Source: Gp6-AA40 sp036274155 (GTDB taxonomy: Bacteria; Acidobacteriota; Vicinamibacteria; Vicinamibacterales; UBA2999). Taken from it: a stretch of 64,000 nt of DNA. The translations under genes and the position numbers were made by a program. This document shows positions 34,271 through 42,808 of this stretch, piece after piece (the first letter of the stretch is position 1; each line of letters starts with the position of its first letter). The stretch is taken from the NCBI GenBank assembly GCA_036274155.1, contig DASUGH010000165.1, positions 1 through 64,000 on the forward strand, read 5' to 3'. The notes beneath the pieces were generated by a model. It had not been told where the DNA came from. It ran no database searches and worked only from the letters and a program-made list of their open reading frames with translations.

Positions 34271-35731
34271 TCAGTTGATTCTCCACGTGATGAACCCGAG
34301 GATGTTGCCTCCTCCCATCGCCACGACCGGCGTGTCACCGCTCGGAACGTTCCGCCACCGATCGAACTCCGGGTTGTTGGTCGCGAACACGCGGCTGCTT
34401 CGTTCCCAGAAGGTGAGCCCCTGGCTGGTGAACGCGTCTCGCACTTCGGCGGCCCGCTCCCAATCCACCTGATCGGTGAAGTTGATGTCGCCTGTGCCAT
34501 CAGGCGTTTGCAGCCGTGACCGGCGCGTGGTGCCGTTGCCACCGTCATTGACGAGGAGCTGCCAGGCTGCACCAATCGAGAGACGCGGAAACTTCGGGGT
34601 GTTGGCCTGGATGCCCAGGCGCGTTTCGAATGGATGGACCAGGCGCTCGACCGATGTGCCTCCGCCGACGTAGCGCAGGTACCCCAGCTCGCCGAGCACC
34701 CAGAACTGCATGCCACGCACGTTGAAGGCGCGCATGGACGTGCCGGCGTTCAGGATCAGCTGGTCTTTCAGATCGAGACCGGTTTCGACCGGAGGACCGA
34801 CGACGAAGCCGGGCGTGCCCCATTGCGACGAGTCGACGAGCTGAACGCGCAGGCCTTTGTCGGGATCGCCGACATGCTTGTAGCCGGCGTTGACGAGGAG
34901 CTCGATGCCGCTGAACCGGCGGGCGATCAACACGTCGGCGCCGGCGTCGGTCTTGCCCGACGACCCGGCGGCACGACGCCAGTCCTCCACGTTGTAGCTG
35001 GGACGCTCGGTGGGGATTTCCACGTATCCGCGCACACCGAGCCCGATGCGGCTGCCGGCGTCCTGCGACAGGAGATTGATCTTCGCCCCGACGGTCACGT
35101 CGCCTGAGGAGCTCGCGAAGGCGCCGTGCCCGGGTGGATCGATGGTGACGCCATTGACGTAGTAGCTCTTGAACGGCACCTCCTGGGCGAACAGGAAGTA
35201 CGGCTGCGGTCTGGCCGCCAGTGTCGGATAGGTATCGATGATCAGGTCGAGGGGGGGCACCGGGTAGCCGGTGGGATCCTGATTCACGCTGTTCGTGCGA
35301 ACCACCGGCAGCGCGCGCAGGAACAGCTCGACGCGCCCTGGAAGGCCAATCGCACCCTGGAAGCCGTACTGGAAGAAATCGACATCGCCGGGATTGCGGT
35401 CGAAATTCAGCACGGAGAAAGCGCCCGCGGCTTCGCCCGGAAGAAGCGAATACGGTGACGCCGCGCGGATCAATCCCAGTCCGCCATCGGCCGAGAGGTT
35501 GAAGCGTCCGGGCTCGAACTGCTTCGTGCGTGTCCGCAGGTCCGGCTTCTTGCGCTTCTTGCGTGGCTCTGGCACGGTGGCGGCCGGATTGGCTGGAGCC
35601 TTGACGACGACCGGGTCGGCCGTAGCAGTCTGATCACTGGCCGCGTGCGCGGCCGAAGGGATCGCGAGCAGCAGCGCTGCGAGCGCAACAAGGCAACCTC
35701 CGGTCGCGCCGGCATCCACGCGTGTGTCCAT
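34271..35731 (-). CDS. Outer-membrane beta-barrel protein
   Basis: 486 residues from ATG 35731, chosen because a signal peptide (LVALAALLLAIPSAAHA) begins within 12 residues. A basic linker (EPRKKRKKPDLRTRTKQFEPG, about 55-75) precedes a barrel-like region with alternating hydrophobic strands and repeated Gly/aromatic turns: DVTVGAKINLLSQ, GLGVRGYVEIPTE, LGELGYLRYVG, LSIGAAWQLLVN. The ending NILGFITWRIN resembles a final barrel strand. Ligand or transport role unknown. It stands alone and is divergent from the UBP zinc-finger gene. Confidence 0.72.
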   Translation of the reverse strand: MDTRVDAGATGGCLVALAALLLAIPSAAHAASDQTATADPVVVKAPANPAATVPEPRKKRKKPDLRTRTKQFEPGRFNLSADGGLGLIRAASPYSLLPGEAAGAFSVLNFDRNPGDVDFFQYGFQGAIGLPGRVELFLRALPVVRTNSVNQDPTGYPVPPLDLIIDTYPTLAARPQPYFLFAQEVPFKSYYVNGVTIDPPGHGAFASSSGDVTVGAKINLLSQDAGSRIGLGVRGYVEIPTERPSYNVEDWRRAAGSSGKTDAGADVLIARRFSGIELLVNAGYKHVGDPDKGLRVQLVDSSQWGTPGFVVGPPVETGLDLKDQLILNAGTSMRAFNVRGMQFWVLGELGYLRYVGGGTSVERLVHPFETRLGIQANTPKFPRLSIGAAWQLLVNDGGNGTTRRSRLQTPDGTGDINFTDQVDWERAAEVRDAFTSQGLTFWERSSRVFATNNPEFDRWRNVPSGDTPVVAMGGGNILGFITWRIN

Positions 35732-35816
35732 GATTTGATGTGAGCGAAAGGGATGAGCTGCAGAATGATAGTCGATGGCGGCCCGAGACGCGTCGCGCGT
35801 CGGGCTATGATGCGAA

Positions 35817-36140
35817 ATGGAGCGACTCGTGGCTCGATCGGGGCATATCGACACATCGGCGACTATCGATTTCACACCACGACCCGGAAGCGGGTGCACG
35901 CACCTGAATCAGATCGCCCGTGTGCATCCGAGTGCACGCGGTTGCGAGGATTGCCTGAAGATCGGCGGCAGATGGGTGCATCTCCGCCTGTGTCTCACCT
36001 GCGGTCACGTCGGCTGCTGCGACAGCTCTCCGAACCGGCACGCCACGGCGCATCATCATTCAACCGGCCATCCAGTCATGCGCTCGATGGAGCCGGGAGA
36101 AGAGTGGGGATGGTGCTTCGTCGACGAAGTCGTCCTCTGA
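35817..36140 (+). CDS. UBP-type zinc finger protein
   Basis: 107 residues. The C-terminal 80 residues are a complete ZnF-UBP domain: CTHL, GCEDCLKIGGRWVHLRLCLTC with GHVGCCDSSPNRHATAHHH and GHPVMRSMEPGEEWGWC, which supply the Cys/His zinc ligands. In eukaryotes the fold binds the ubiquitin C-terminus; bacterial single-domain versions are common but their partner is unknown. It is a single-domain protein with no signal peptide and no neighbouring gene in the same unit. Confidence 0.92.
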   Translation: MERLVARSGHIDTSATIDFTPRPGSGCTHLNQIARVHPSARGCEDCLKIGGRWVHLRLCLTCGHVGCCDSSPNRHATAHHHSTGHPVMRSMEPGEEWGWCFVDEVVL

Positions 36141-36159
36141 GGACTGGCAGCTCCGCGGC

Positions 36160-37041
36160 TCAGAGCGACGACTTCTCGAGCTTTTCCTTGATTTCCTCGA
36201 GCTTCCGGCGATCGGCGTCGCCGACGATGGGGTACTGCAGCTCCATGCTTTCGAGAGCCTCAGCGATGACGGCGGCGACGACGGTGCGTGCCCACCATTT
36301 GCGATCGGCCGGTACGACGTACCAGGGCGCCTCTTTCGTCACCGTGTTCCGGATGGCGTCCTCATAAGCGTCCTGGTAGTGCTCCCAGAGGTTCCGCTCC
36401 TCGATATCGCCGGCGGAAAACTTCCAGAGCTTTTCCGATTCGGCGAGACGGCTCAGAAGGCGGCGGCGCTGCTCGTCCTTCGAAACGTTGAAGAAGATCT
36501 TCCGCACCATCGTGCCGTTTCGCGACAGATGTTCCTCGTGGGCGACGATGCTTTCGAAGCGGTGGCGCCACACCTTTCCGGCATTCAGCGATGCCGGCAG
36601 CCGCTGGCGGTCGAGCAGTTCCGGATGCACGCGCACCACCAGCACTTCTTCGTAGTAGGAGCGGTTGAAGATGCCGATGTGGCCGCGCCGCGGCAGACGG
36701 ATCGACGTGCGCCAGAGAAAATCGTGATCGAGCTCCTCGTCGGATGGAATCTTGAACGCGTGCACCTGGCAGCCCTGAGGGTTGAGCCCGGTGAACACGT
36801 GCTCGATGGCGCTATCCTTTCCAGCCGCGTCCATCCCCTGAAGCACGACCAGCAGGCTCCACTCGTCCTGCGCGTATAGACGTTCCTGCAGCTCACGAAT
36901 GCGAGATGTGTATCGCTCGAGCAGCTCGGCGGCCTTCTCGCGGGTCGCCTCCTCCGGGAGGAAGTCCGGAGCGTGGTCGCGGAGACGGAAGTGTCTGCCC
37001 GTGGCAGCCCGGTACGGTCCGAGATCGATGCGCTTGGACAC
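36160..37041 (-). CDS. ppk2: Polyphosphate kinase 2 family phosphotransferase
   Basis: 293 residues if started at GTG 37041; a TTG three codons upstream also fits, but GGAG then lies too close. Walker A GMDAAGKDS is at about 69-77, and the Walker B/lid region FNRSYYEEVLVVRVHPELL at about 125-143. LWKFSAGDIEERNLWEHYQDAYEDAI and PWYVVPADRKWWARTVVA complete the single PPK2 domain. It moves phosphate between polyphosphate and nucleotides in the cytoplasm; the subclass (AMP, ADP or both) cannot be decided by eye. It overlaps no neighbour and is divergent from the VOC dioxygenase gene. Confidence 0.93.
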   Translation of the reverse strand: MSKRIDLGPYRAATGRHFRLRDHAPDFLPEEATREKAAELLERYTSRIRELQERLYAQDEWSLLVVLQGMDAAGKDSAIEHVFTGLNPQGCQVHAFKIPSDEELDHDFLWRTSIRLPRRGHIGIFNRSYYEEVLVVRVHPELLDRQRLPASLNAGKVWRHRFESIVAHEEHLSRNGTMVRKIFFNVSKDEQRRRLLSRLAESEKLWKFSAGDIEERNLWEHYQDAYEDAIRNTVTKEAPWYVVPADRKWWARTVVAAVIAEALESMELQYPIVGDADRRKLEEIKEKLEKSSL

Positions 37042-37165
37042 GCTGTGCAATTCTCCGCCGTCAGCTTCTCACAGGCGGTGGCCGCACCGGAAGGACGGCG
37101 GAGTTCCGGGGCCGCGTCACGCGCTTTCGTTTTCCGCGCTGCGCAAGTACGCTGAGGAGGAAGAG

Positions 37166-38152
37166 GTGACCTTGAATCCTACAGTCCGTTCATTCGACCT
37201 CGCCCATCTGGCCCATCTCGAGATCCTCACGCCGACGCCCGACGAAAGCCTGCACTTCTTCGTGAATGTGATGGGCATGACCGAAAGCGGCCGGCGCGGC
37301 GAGTCGGTGTACCTGAGAGGCTGGGACGACTACGAACATCACACGCTGAAGCTGACGGCTGCGAAGGTCCCGGGGATGGGACACTTCGCCTTCCGTGCCT
37401 CGAGCCCCGAGGCGTTGCAGCGGCGGGTCGACCTCATCAACCGTGCCGGGCTCGGGAAGGGATGGACAGATGGGGACCTCGGCCACGGACCGGCATTCGC
37501 CTTCACCACGCCGGACGGGCACAACATGGAGGTCTATTACGAGACCGAATGGTATGTGGCGCCGCCCGAGCTGCGACCGTCGCTCAAGAACCAGGCGATG
37601 CGCTTCCCGGGGCGGGGCATCAACGTTCGCCGTCTCGACCATCTCAATCTGCTGACGTCGGACGTGGCGGAGTTGCGCCGCTTCATGGAGGACGTGCTCG
37701 GACTGCGCACGACGGAAATGATCGTGCTCGACAGCGGCGAGGAGGCCGGCGCCTGGGTGACGGCGACCAACAAGACCTACGACGTGGCGTTCACGGCGGA
37801 CCATTACGGCGCGCACGGCCGCTTTCATCATGCGACGTGGGCGGTCGATTCGAAGGAGGAGGTGCTGCGTGCCGCCGATATCTGTCTCGAGAACGGCGTG
37901 CGCATCGAGACCGGTCCGCACAAGCACGCCGTGCAGCAGACGTTCTTCCTGTACGTCTACGAGCCCGGCGGCACCCGCATCGAGGTGGACAGCGCCGGTG
38001 CGCGCCTGATGCTCGCGCCCGACTGGCAGCCAATCGTCTGGACCGAGGCCGAACGCAGGAAAGGACAGGCGTGGGGACTCAAGACCGTCGAGAGTTTTCA
38101 CACCTACGGGACACCGCCGATCGAGCACTACGTGGGGCCGCGCAAGAGATAG
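37166..38152 (+). CDS. VOC-family extradiol (catechol 2,3-type) dioxygenase
   Basis: 328 residues from GTG 37166, chosen because GAGGAGG precedes it by five bases; frames further upstream overlap the PPK2 gene. Two VOC modules are visible: residues about 12-130 (LAHLEILTPTPDESLHFFVNVMGM) and about 155-280 (RLDHLNLLTSDVAELRRFMEDVLGL). The metal site is in the second module: H159, H221 or H222 (FHHATWAV) and E273 (GTRIEVDS). Type I extradiol dioxygenases open catecholic rings with Fe(II) or Mn(II). Together with the LigAB-type enzyme this gives the window two unrelated ring-cleavage enzymes. A small membrane-protein gene and the LigU-like gene follow on the same strand. Confidence 0.87.
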   Translation: MTLNPTVRSFDLAHLAHLEILTPTPDESLHFFVNVMGMTESGRRGESVYLRGWDDYEHHTLKLTAAKVPGMGHFAFRASSPEALQRRVDLINRAGLGKGWTDGDLGHGPAFAFTTPDGHNMEVYYETEWYVAPPELRPSLKNQAMRFPGRGINVRRLDHLNLLTSDVAELRRFMEDVLGLRTTEMIVLDSGEEAGAWVTATNKTYDVAFTADHYGAHGRFHHATWAVDSKEEVLRAADICLENGVRIETGPHKHAVQQTFFLYVYEPGGTRIEVDSAGARLMLAPDWQPIVWTEAERRKGQAWGLKTVESFHTYGTPPIEHYVGPRKR

Positions 38153-38176
38153 CGCTCGTTCTCGCGCCCGGGTACG

Positions 38177-38557
38177 ATGTCGCCCATCCACAGACGTCAT
38201 CCATCCAGAGAGCGCCGCAGGCTCGGCCGGCGGCTGGAGATTGCCCTGCCGGTCGTGCTCGTCGCGCTTGTCGTCGTCGCGGCGGCGGTGGCCGTGCGTT
38301 ACTTCATGGGGATCGAGGCGACGATCGGTTTCGACGAGGCCAACCGCGCGGCGGGCACGTTCCCGGCCATCGTCACCGTCGATCGCGACAGGCAGGTGCA
38401 GACGACGGCAATCTGCCGCGCCCGGCAGGACGGGCCAAGCGACTGCCGCGTCGTGGTGAAACTGCGAAGAGGAGACTATTTCATCCAGGTCCGGTTGAAG
38501 CACCCGGACGGGCGGTGGACCCCCGACAGTGCCGCGGCCCTCATCGAGATCCGATGA
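38177..38557 (+). CDS. Single-pass membrane hypothetical protein
   Basis: 126 residues. A basic N-terminus (RRHPSRERRRLGRRLE) precedes one membrane helix (about 22-44, IALPVVLVALVVVAAAVAVRYF), so the protein is anchored with its C-terminus outside. The outer part has two Cys residues (CRARQDGPSDC), which could form a disulphide. No domain recognised. It starts 24 bp after the VOC dioxygenase gene and ends 73 bp before the LigU-like gene, so cotranscription is likely, but no functional link is shown. Confidence 0.7.
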   Translation: MSPIHRRHPSRERRRLGRRLEIALPVVLVALVVVAAAVAVRYFMGIEATIGFDEANRAAGTFPAIVTVDRDRQVQTTAICRARQDGPSDCRVVVKLRRGDYFIQVRLKHPDGRWTPDSAAALIEIR

Positions 38558-38630
38558 GCGAGCGTCCCTGCGGCTGCCCGAAAAGCCGTTACACTGAAGT
38601 CTGACGGCACCTGAGCTGACCAGAGGGAGC

Positions 38631-39722
38631 ATGAGCATCCAGACCGGCATTCCCTGCGTTCTCATGCGCGGCGGCACGTCGAAGGGCGCGTACTTTCTCG
38701 AGCGCGACCTGCCAGCCGATCCGGCGGAGCGTGATCGTGTGCTCCTCTCCGTGATGGGTTCGCCGGATCCGCGTCAGATCGACGGCATCGGCGGCGCCGA
38801 TCCGCTGACCAGCAAGGTCGCCGTCATCTCGAAGTCGGAGCGCCCGGGCATCGACGTGGATTACCTGTTCTGCCAGGTGTTCGTCGATCAGGCGCTGGTC
38901 TCGACGGCGCAGAACTGCGGCAACATCCTCGCCGGGGTGGCGCCGTTTGCCATCGAGCAGCAACTCGTCACGGCCGAGAACGGCGTGACGAAAGTGCGAA
39001 TCTTCATGGTGAATACGGGCCAGACGGTGGTCGCCACCGTGCAGACGCCCGATCGGCGGCCGATCTATCACGGCGGCGCCCGAATCGACGGCGTCCCTGG
39101 CAGCGGTGCGCCGATCGGACTGAGCTTTTCGGACGCGGCCGGTTCCATGAGCGGCTCTCTGCTGCCGACCGGTCACGAAGTGGATGTCGTGAACGGCGTG
39201 CCGCTCACGCTGATCGACAACGGCATGCCGGTCGTCGTGATGCGGGCGTCGGACGTCGGCCGCACCGGGTACGAAAGCCGCGACGAACTGGACGCCGATA
39301 CCGAGTTGAAGGCGCGACTCGAAGCGATCCGGTTGACCGTGGGCCCGATGATGAATCTCGGGAACGTCGCCGAGAAATCGGTGCCGAAGATGATCCTGGT
39401 GTCGCCGCCGAGGCAGGGTGGCCTCATCTCGACGCGTTCGTTCATTCCCCATCGCTGCCACGCGACGATCGGCGTCTTCGCGGCGCTCAGCGTCGCTACC
39501 GCGTGTCTGCTGCCCGGAAGTCCGGCGCACGGCATCGCCGCGATTCCGGCCGGACGCCGCAAGAACATGCTCGTGGAGCACCCGACGGGGGCCGCTCCCG
39601 TGGTGATTGAGGTGGGCGAGCAACAGGGGCGAGTGGTCGTGACCGAGGCGGCAATCGTCAGCACCGCCAGGCCGTTGTTCGTCGGCCAGGTACTCGTTCC
39701 GGCGTCCGTAGCGGCCGCCTGA
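38631..39722 (+). CDS. ligU: 4-oxalomesaconate tautomerase-like PrpF family protein
   Basis: 363 residues of the PrpF family with the GalD/LigU-type start IPCVLMRGGTSKGAYF and SPDPRQIDGIGGADPLTSKV. QNCGNILAGVAPFAIE contains the conserved active-site Cys segment. LigU/GalD isomerise 4-oxalomesaconate in protocatechuate 4,5- or gallate cleavage. PrpF itself (aconitate isomerase) is the alternative; the presence of LigI-, LigC- and LigAB-like genes favours the aromatic-pathway role. GAGGGAGC precedes ATG 38631. Confidence 0.85.
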   Translation: MSIQTGIPCVLMRGGTSKGAYFLERDLPADPAERDRVLLSVMGSPDPRQIDGIGGADPLTSKVAVISKSERPGIDVDYLFCQVFVDQALVSTAQNCGNILAGVAPFAIEQQLVTAENGVTKVRIFMVNTGQTVVATVQTPDRRPIYHGGARIDGVPGSGAPIGLSFSDAAGSMSGSLLPTGHEVDVVNGVPLTLIDNGMPVVVMRASDVGRTGYESRDELDADTELKARLEAIRLTVGPMMNLGNVAEKSVPKMILVSPPRQGGLISTRSFIPHRCHATIGVFAALSVATACLLPGSPAHGIAAIPAGRRKNMLVEHPTGAAPVVIEVGEQQGRVVVTEAAIVSTARPLFVGQVLVPASVAAA

Positions 39723-39734
39723 CAGGTCCCACAG

Positions 39735-39847
39735 GTCCGGGGCTGAAGCCGGACACTACATCTGCCACAGGTCCGGCTGAAGCCGGACCTGCGCTGTGAC
39801 GGCGAGGCCCAAACAATCGCAGGGTCCGCCTTCTTAGGAGGCGGACC
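39735..39847. repeat. Cluster of three stem-loops after ligU
   Basis: GGTCCGG-ggCTGAA-GCCGGAC at 39735-39754 (imperfect), AGGTCCGGC-TGAA-GCCGGACCT at 39769-39790 (perfect, 9-bp stem), and GGTCCGCC-9 nt-GGCGGACC at 39823-39847. The first two share the TGAA loop. They lie in the 167-bp gap between the LigU-like gene and the convergent small hypothetical gene, a terminator position. Confidence 0.82.
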
Positions 39848-39889
39848 ATTCAGGCGACCAGTATTTCCGCTATTCGACCGCGCCAGAGT

Positions 39890-40207
39890 CTACCCGCTCG
39901 TTCTGACCGCCTGTACCAGCCGATAGAAGGCTTCGCGGTTCGCCGCCAGCTCACAGGCGACGTCCTCGAGGACCGCGTCGAGGAGCTCGGCTTCCATCGC
40001 CGGTAGCGCGCGCCTGATTGCCGCAATCGCGCCAGGACGGCCGTCGGAGTCGAAGGTGTACCGCGAGTGGGTGGCAGCGACCGCGGCGATGAGCCCCGTC
40101 AGCTCGCGTTCGAACGTCGGCAGGTCTTCGTGCAGCGGGCGCGGCGAGGCCGGCATTCGCCCGGCGCAGTCCCGCGCGAGGTCTTCAGGATTCGCGCGAT
40201 CGATCAT
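39890..40207 (-). CDS. Small helical hypothetical protein
   Basis: 105 residues, predicted mostly helical: DLPTFERELTGLIAAVAATHSRY, then AIRRALPAMEAELLDAVLEDVACEL and a final helix. No recognised domain, signal or membrane segment. It is downstream of the MBL-fold lipoprotein gene on the same strand with a 45-bp gap, so may be its operon partner. Coding status rests on ATG start, size and position. Confidence 0.5.
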   Translation of the reverse strand: MIDRANPEDLARDCAGRMPASPRPLHEDLPTFERELTGLIAAVAATHSRYTFDSDGRPGAIAAIRRALPAMEAELLDAVLEDVACELAANREAFYRLVQAVRTSG

Positions 40208-40252
40208 GGATCCTCATTGTTCCATGATCGATGCGCTCGCGTGGACAACCCG

Positions 40253-41770
40253 TCAGTTCGTGCCTGCCGGTCCGACCGCTTTCACGAGCTCGCTGAAGAC
40301 GTTGACGCCGCCGTGACCGCCGGCGTTCCTGTCGACACGCAGGTTCAGCGAGCGAACCGATTTCAGCAGGTGCTCGGCTTCCGGAGTACTTGCGCCGCCC
40401 GTGCCGGGGAAGAACAGGTCGCTCTGGAACAGCACGTGCGTCGAGGGCACGTAAGCGACGACCATCGAGTCGACGTGCGGCGAGCCTTTGATGACATACA
40501 GTTCCAGGCTCTGGCCCGCCTCGGTAATCACGCGCTTTTCCTCGAACGTCTGCAGCGAGCCCACCTGCCGTCCCAGGGTGCGGTTCGTCGCGAGATCGTC
40601 CGGCGGGTTGGAATGGGGCGCGTCGATGAGCGCCCGCAGCGCGCTTTCGTGTGCCCGCGCGGCGATCACCGTGGCTCCCCGCGCGACCATGCCGCGAACG
40701 CCGCCGACGTGATCGAAATGCGGGTGCGTCACCGCGACGTAGCGGACCGGCTTGCGCGGAAACTGCATCGTCAGCTGCTTCACCAGCGTTTTGCTCTGCG
40801 CCTCGGTATACGGCGCTTCGACGACCGCCAGGAACGTTGGAAACTCGACGATGAGGCTGTTGTGCGAGTAGGCCTGGGCGAAGAACACCTGATTGGCCAC
40901 TTGTATCAGCCGTACCGGGGAATAGTCGGCGCCGAAGCCGAGGACTCGATCGGTCTCTGGCGACGCGTCGTCGGGAACGGTAAACACCCGCATCGCTTCG
41001 GCGTCGTCGACCGCCGCGGAGGCGAACTGCACGTCGGCGTAGGGCTGACCGGCTTTGCGAATCGTGATCTTGTGCGGCAGTTTGACGCCGCCCACGTCGC
41101 GGTAGTCCTCCAGGACGTACTGCGCCCGGACATCGCCCAGAATCGTTTCAGTATCGTCGGTCTCGAAACCGGTGATCAGCTTCGAGTCGGGATCGAAGTA
41201 GAACCCCACACTGTCGCCGCCGAGCGAGGTGATGCCGAAGCGCTGGACGCGGCCGTTGAGCAACCTGTTCTCGGTCCTGTTCGACGACACCGTGCGAGCA
41301 GCCATCAAGGCGAGGGCGACGACGCTTCGTTTGAGCGCCATGCCCGGCGAGTTCTGTGTCCCCCAGCTGAAAAGCCCGGAGGCCGACATGACGGCAAGCG
41401 GGCGGCCACCGACTCGTTCGAGACCGACGGTCCGGTCACCCTGCCTGGTCAGGACTTCCTGCCGGTGCTGCGAGAACCCGCTGGCCGTCTGAATCTCGTA
41501 CTCGAGCGCCGCCCGATTGCCGGCGAGGTCGAGCGTCTCCTCGACGTCGAGCAGCTGCGCCGGAACGTCCGGCTCGCCGGTTCTGACCTGCTGACCGATC
41601 GCCGAACGCGAGCCTCGGCCACCGCGCATGACGTAGTTCTGCAGGTTGCGAACCCGTTCGCCGCCCATCGCCTGCACGGCGTCCTGCGCCAGCTCCTGGG
41701 TGCCTGGCGCCGAACAGCCGGCCGCTCCGAGGGCCAGCCCCGCGCAGACGATCAGCACGAATCGCCGCAT
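40253..41770 (-). CDS. MBL-fold hydrolase, predicted lipoprotein
   Basis: 505 residues from ATG 41770; an ATG two codons earlier touches the GGAGG, which is too close, so the second is preferred. The signal ends in a lipobox-like GAAGC with the lipid Cys at C19. The C-terminal half is a metallo-beta-lactamase fold with THPHFDH (H349, H351, D353, H354), followed by HVDSMVVAYVPSTHVLFQSDLFFP, and a probable last metal His in NAGGHGG. The N-terminal 280 residues resemble a lipoprotein-like beta domain (LPHKITIRKAGQPYADVQF). Likely a periplasmic or outer-membrane-bound hydrolase; substrate unknown. Small helical ORF follows. Confidence 0.85.
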   Translation of the reverse strand: MRRFVLIVCAGLALGAAGCSAPGTQELAQDAVQAMGGERVRNLQNYVMRGGRGSRSAIGQQVRTGEPDVPAQLLDVEETLDLAGNRAALEYEIQTASGFSQHRQEVLTRQGDRTVGLERVGGRPLAVMSASGLFSWGTQNSPGMALKRSVVALALMAARTVSSNRTENRLLNGRVQRFGITSLGGDSVGFYFDPDSKLITGFETDDTETILGDVRAQYVLEDYRDVGGVKLPHKITIRKAGQPYADVQFASAAVDDAEAMRVFTVPDDASPETDRVLGFGADYSPVRLIQVANQVFFAQAYSHNSLIVEFPTFLAVVEAPYTEAQSKTLVKQLTMQFPRKPVRYVAVTHPHFDHVGGVRGMVARGATVIAARAHESALRALIDAPHSNPPDDLATNRTLGRQVGSLQTFEEKRVITEAGQSLELYVIKGSPHVDSMVVAYVPSTHVLFQSDLFFPGTGGASTPEAEHLLKSVRSLNLRVDRNAGGHGGVNVFSELVKAVGPAGTN

Positions 41771-42071
41771 CCGCATCCTCCACCCGAAACATCGGTAGAA
41801 CCGCCACTGCGGTTGAGCTTGTTGTGCTGTTTAGCGAACTCGATCAACTGCCCCACGCACTCTAATTGAATTTCCCCTTCGGAATTTTGGAGAGGGCCAA
41901 AGATCAGGTGCGGCCCACAACCGTCAGCGATCTGACGGAACCGATGATTCTCGAACAAAATTTCACAATTTCGTCGATGCGACCGCCGCGGCATTGTTCG
42001 TGCTGACTGAGCGCCCTGACACGCGCGAGGATCACACCGCGCTATTACAAGCACCAGGAGGACTGTCTTCA
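41771..42071. other. Divergent promoter region, 301 bp
   Basis: Separates the MBL-fold gene (minus) from the first small barrel gene (plus). The stretch 41865-41975 is unusually AT-rich for this window. A perfect hairpin is annotated at 41921-41938. AGGAGG lies upstream of the barrel gene start. No coding potential. Confidence 0.45.
41921..41938. promoter_or_regulatory. 7-bp inverted repeat in the divergent region
   Basis: CCGTCAG-CGAT-CTGACGG, perfect arms, midway between the MBL-fold gene and the first small barrel gene. Either an operator or an upstream hairpin; no regulator can be named. Confidence 0.4.
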
Positions 42072-42665
42072 ATGAAGAAATGCGTTCTGACGCTTGCGGC
42101 CGCGGCTGCCGTATTGTTCGGCACTTCCTTGCCCGCAAGCGCCCAATCGACGACGAACATGCCGACGTTCGAGCTCTCGGCGGGGTATCAGTGGCTCAAG
42201 AGCACCGGGGACGTGGATCAGTCCTTCCCGTTCGGATTGGCAGTTGACGCCGCCCGCAATTTCGGAGCTCTCGGCATCGTCGCCGAAGGTGGCTGGTCAA
42301 TGGATTCCGACGATGAAGCCCCAAACGACCTGATGTTCAACTTTTTCCATGTCGGCGGCGGTGTCCGGTACACGGCTCGGAAGCATGCGCGCCTGTGGCC
42401 GTATGCACAGGTCCTTGCGGGGGTGGCGATCGATCACACGAGCGGCGATATCGACGGCGTTGACGTAGGCGACCTCTTCGAAGATACGACGAACACGCAC
42501 TTCATGCTGCAGCCTGGCGGCGGCGTGACGTGGGTTGCCGGCGACGGGTGGGGGATCGTCGGTGCCGTGGACTACCGGCGCGTGTTCCTCGATGAAGAGA
42601 CGGACGGCAGCTCGGGGCTGAATCAGGTCCGGGTGTTCGTGGGCGTCCGCATGATTCTCGACTAG
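42072..42665 (+). CDS. Small outer-membrane beta-barrel protein, copy 1
   Basis: 197 residues from ATG 42072 with AGGAGG upstream. Signal peptide (about 4-25, ending ASAQS). The mature part looks like an 8-stranded barrel of the OmpA/OmpX-like type: FELSAGYQWLKS, FGIVAEGGW-like strands, HVGGGVRYTAR, WPYAQVLAGVAI, FMLQPGGGVTWVAG, and a final strand VRVFVGVRMIL. It is paralogous to the next gene (GYQW, GGVRY versus GAGPRF, PYAQ, GGG). Function is structural or adhesive by family; not resolved. Confidence 0.85.
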   Translation: MKKCVLTLAAAAAVLFGTSLPASAQSTTNMPTFELSAGYQWLKSTGDVDQSFPFGLAVDAARNFGALGIVAEGGWSMDSDDEAPNDLMFNFFHVGGGVRYTARKHARLWPYAQVLAGVAIDHTSGDIDGVDVGDLFEDTTNTHFMLQPGGGVTWVAGDGWGIVGAVDYRRVFLDEETDGSSGLNQVRVFVGVRMILD

Positions 42666-42808
42666 TTCCTCGTGAAGCGACCTCCTCGCTTCGGCATGCA
42701 GGCCCGGGCGTTCGCGTCCGGGCCTGTATGTTTCTGTACCGATTCCCCGACGCTTCCTTCATCGCGGCTTGTGTCACGAGGGCGCGCCTGCCCGAACCGG
42801 AGGACTTC

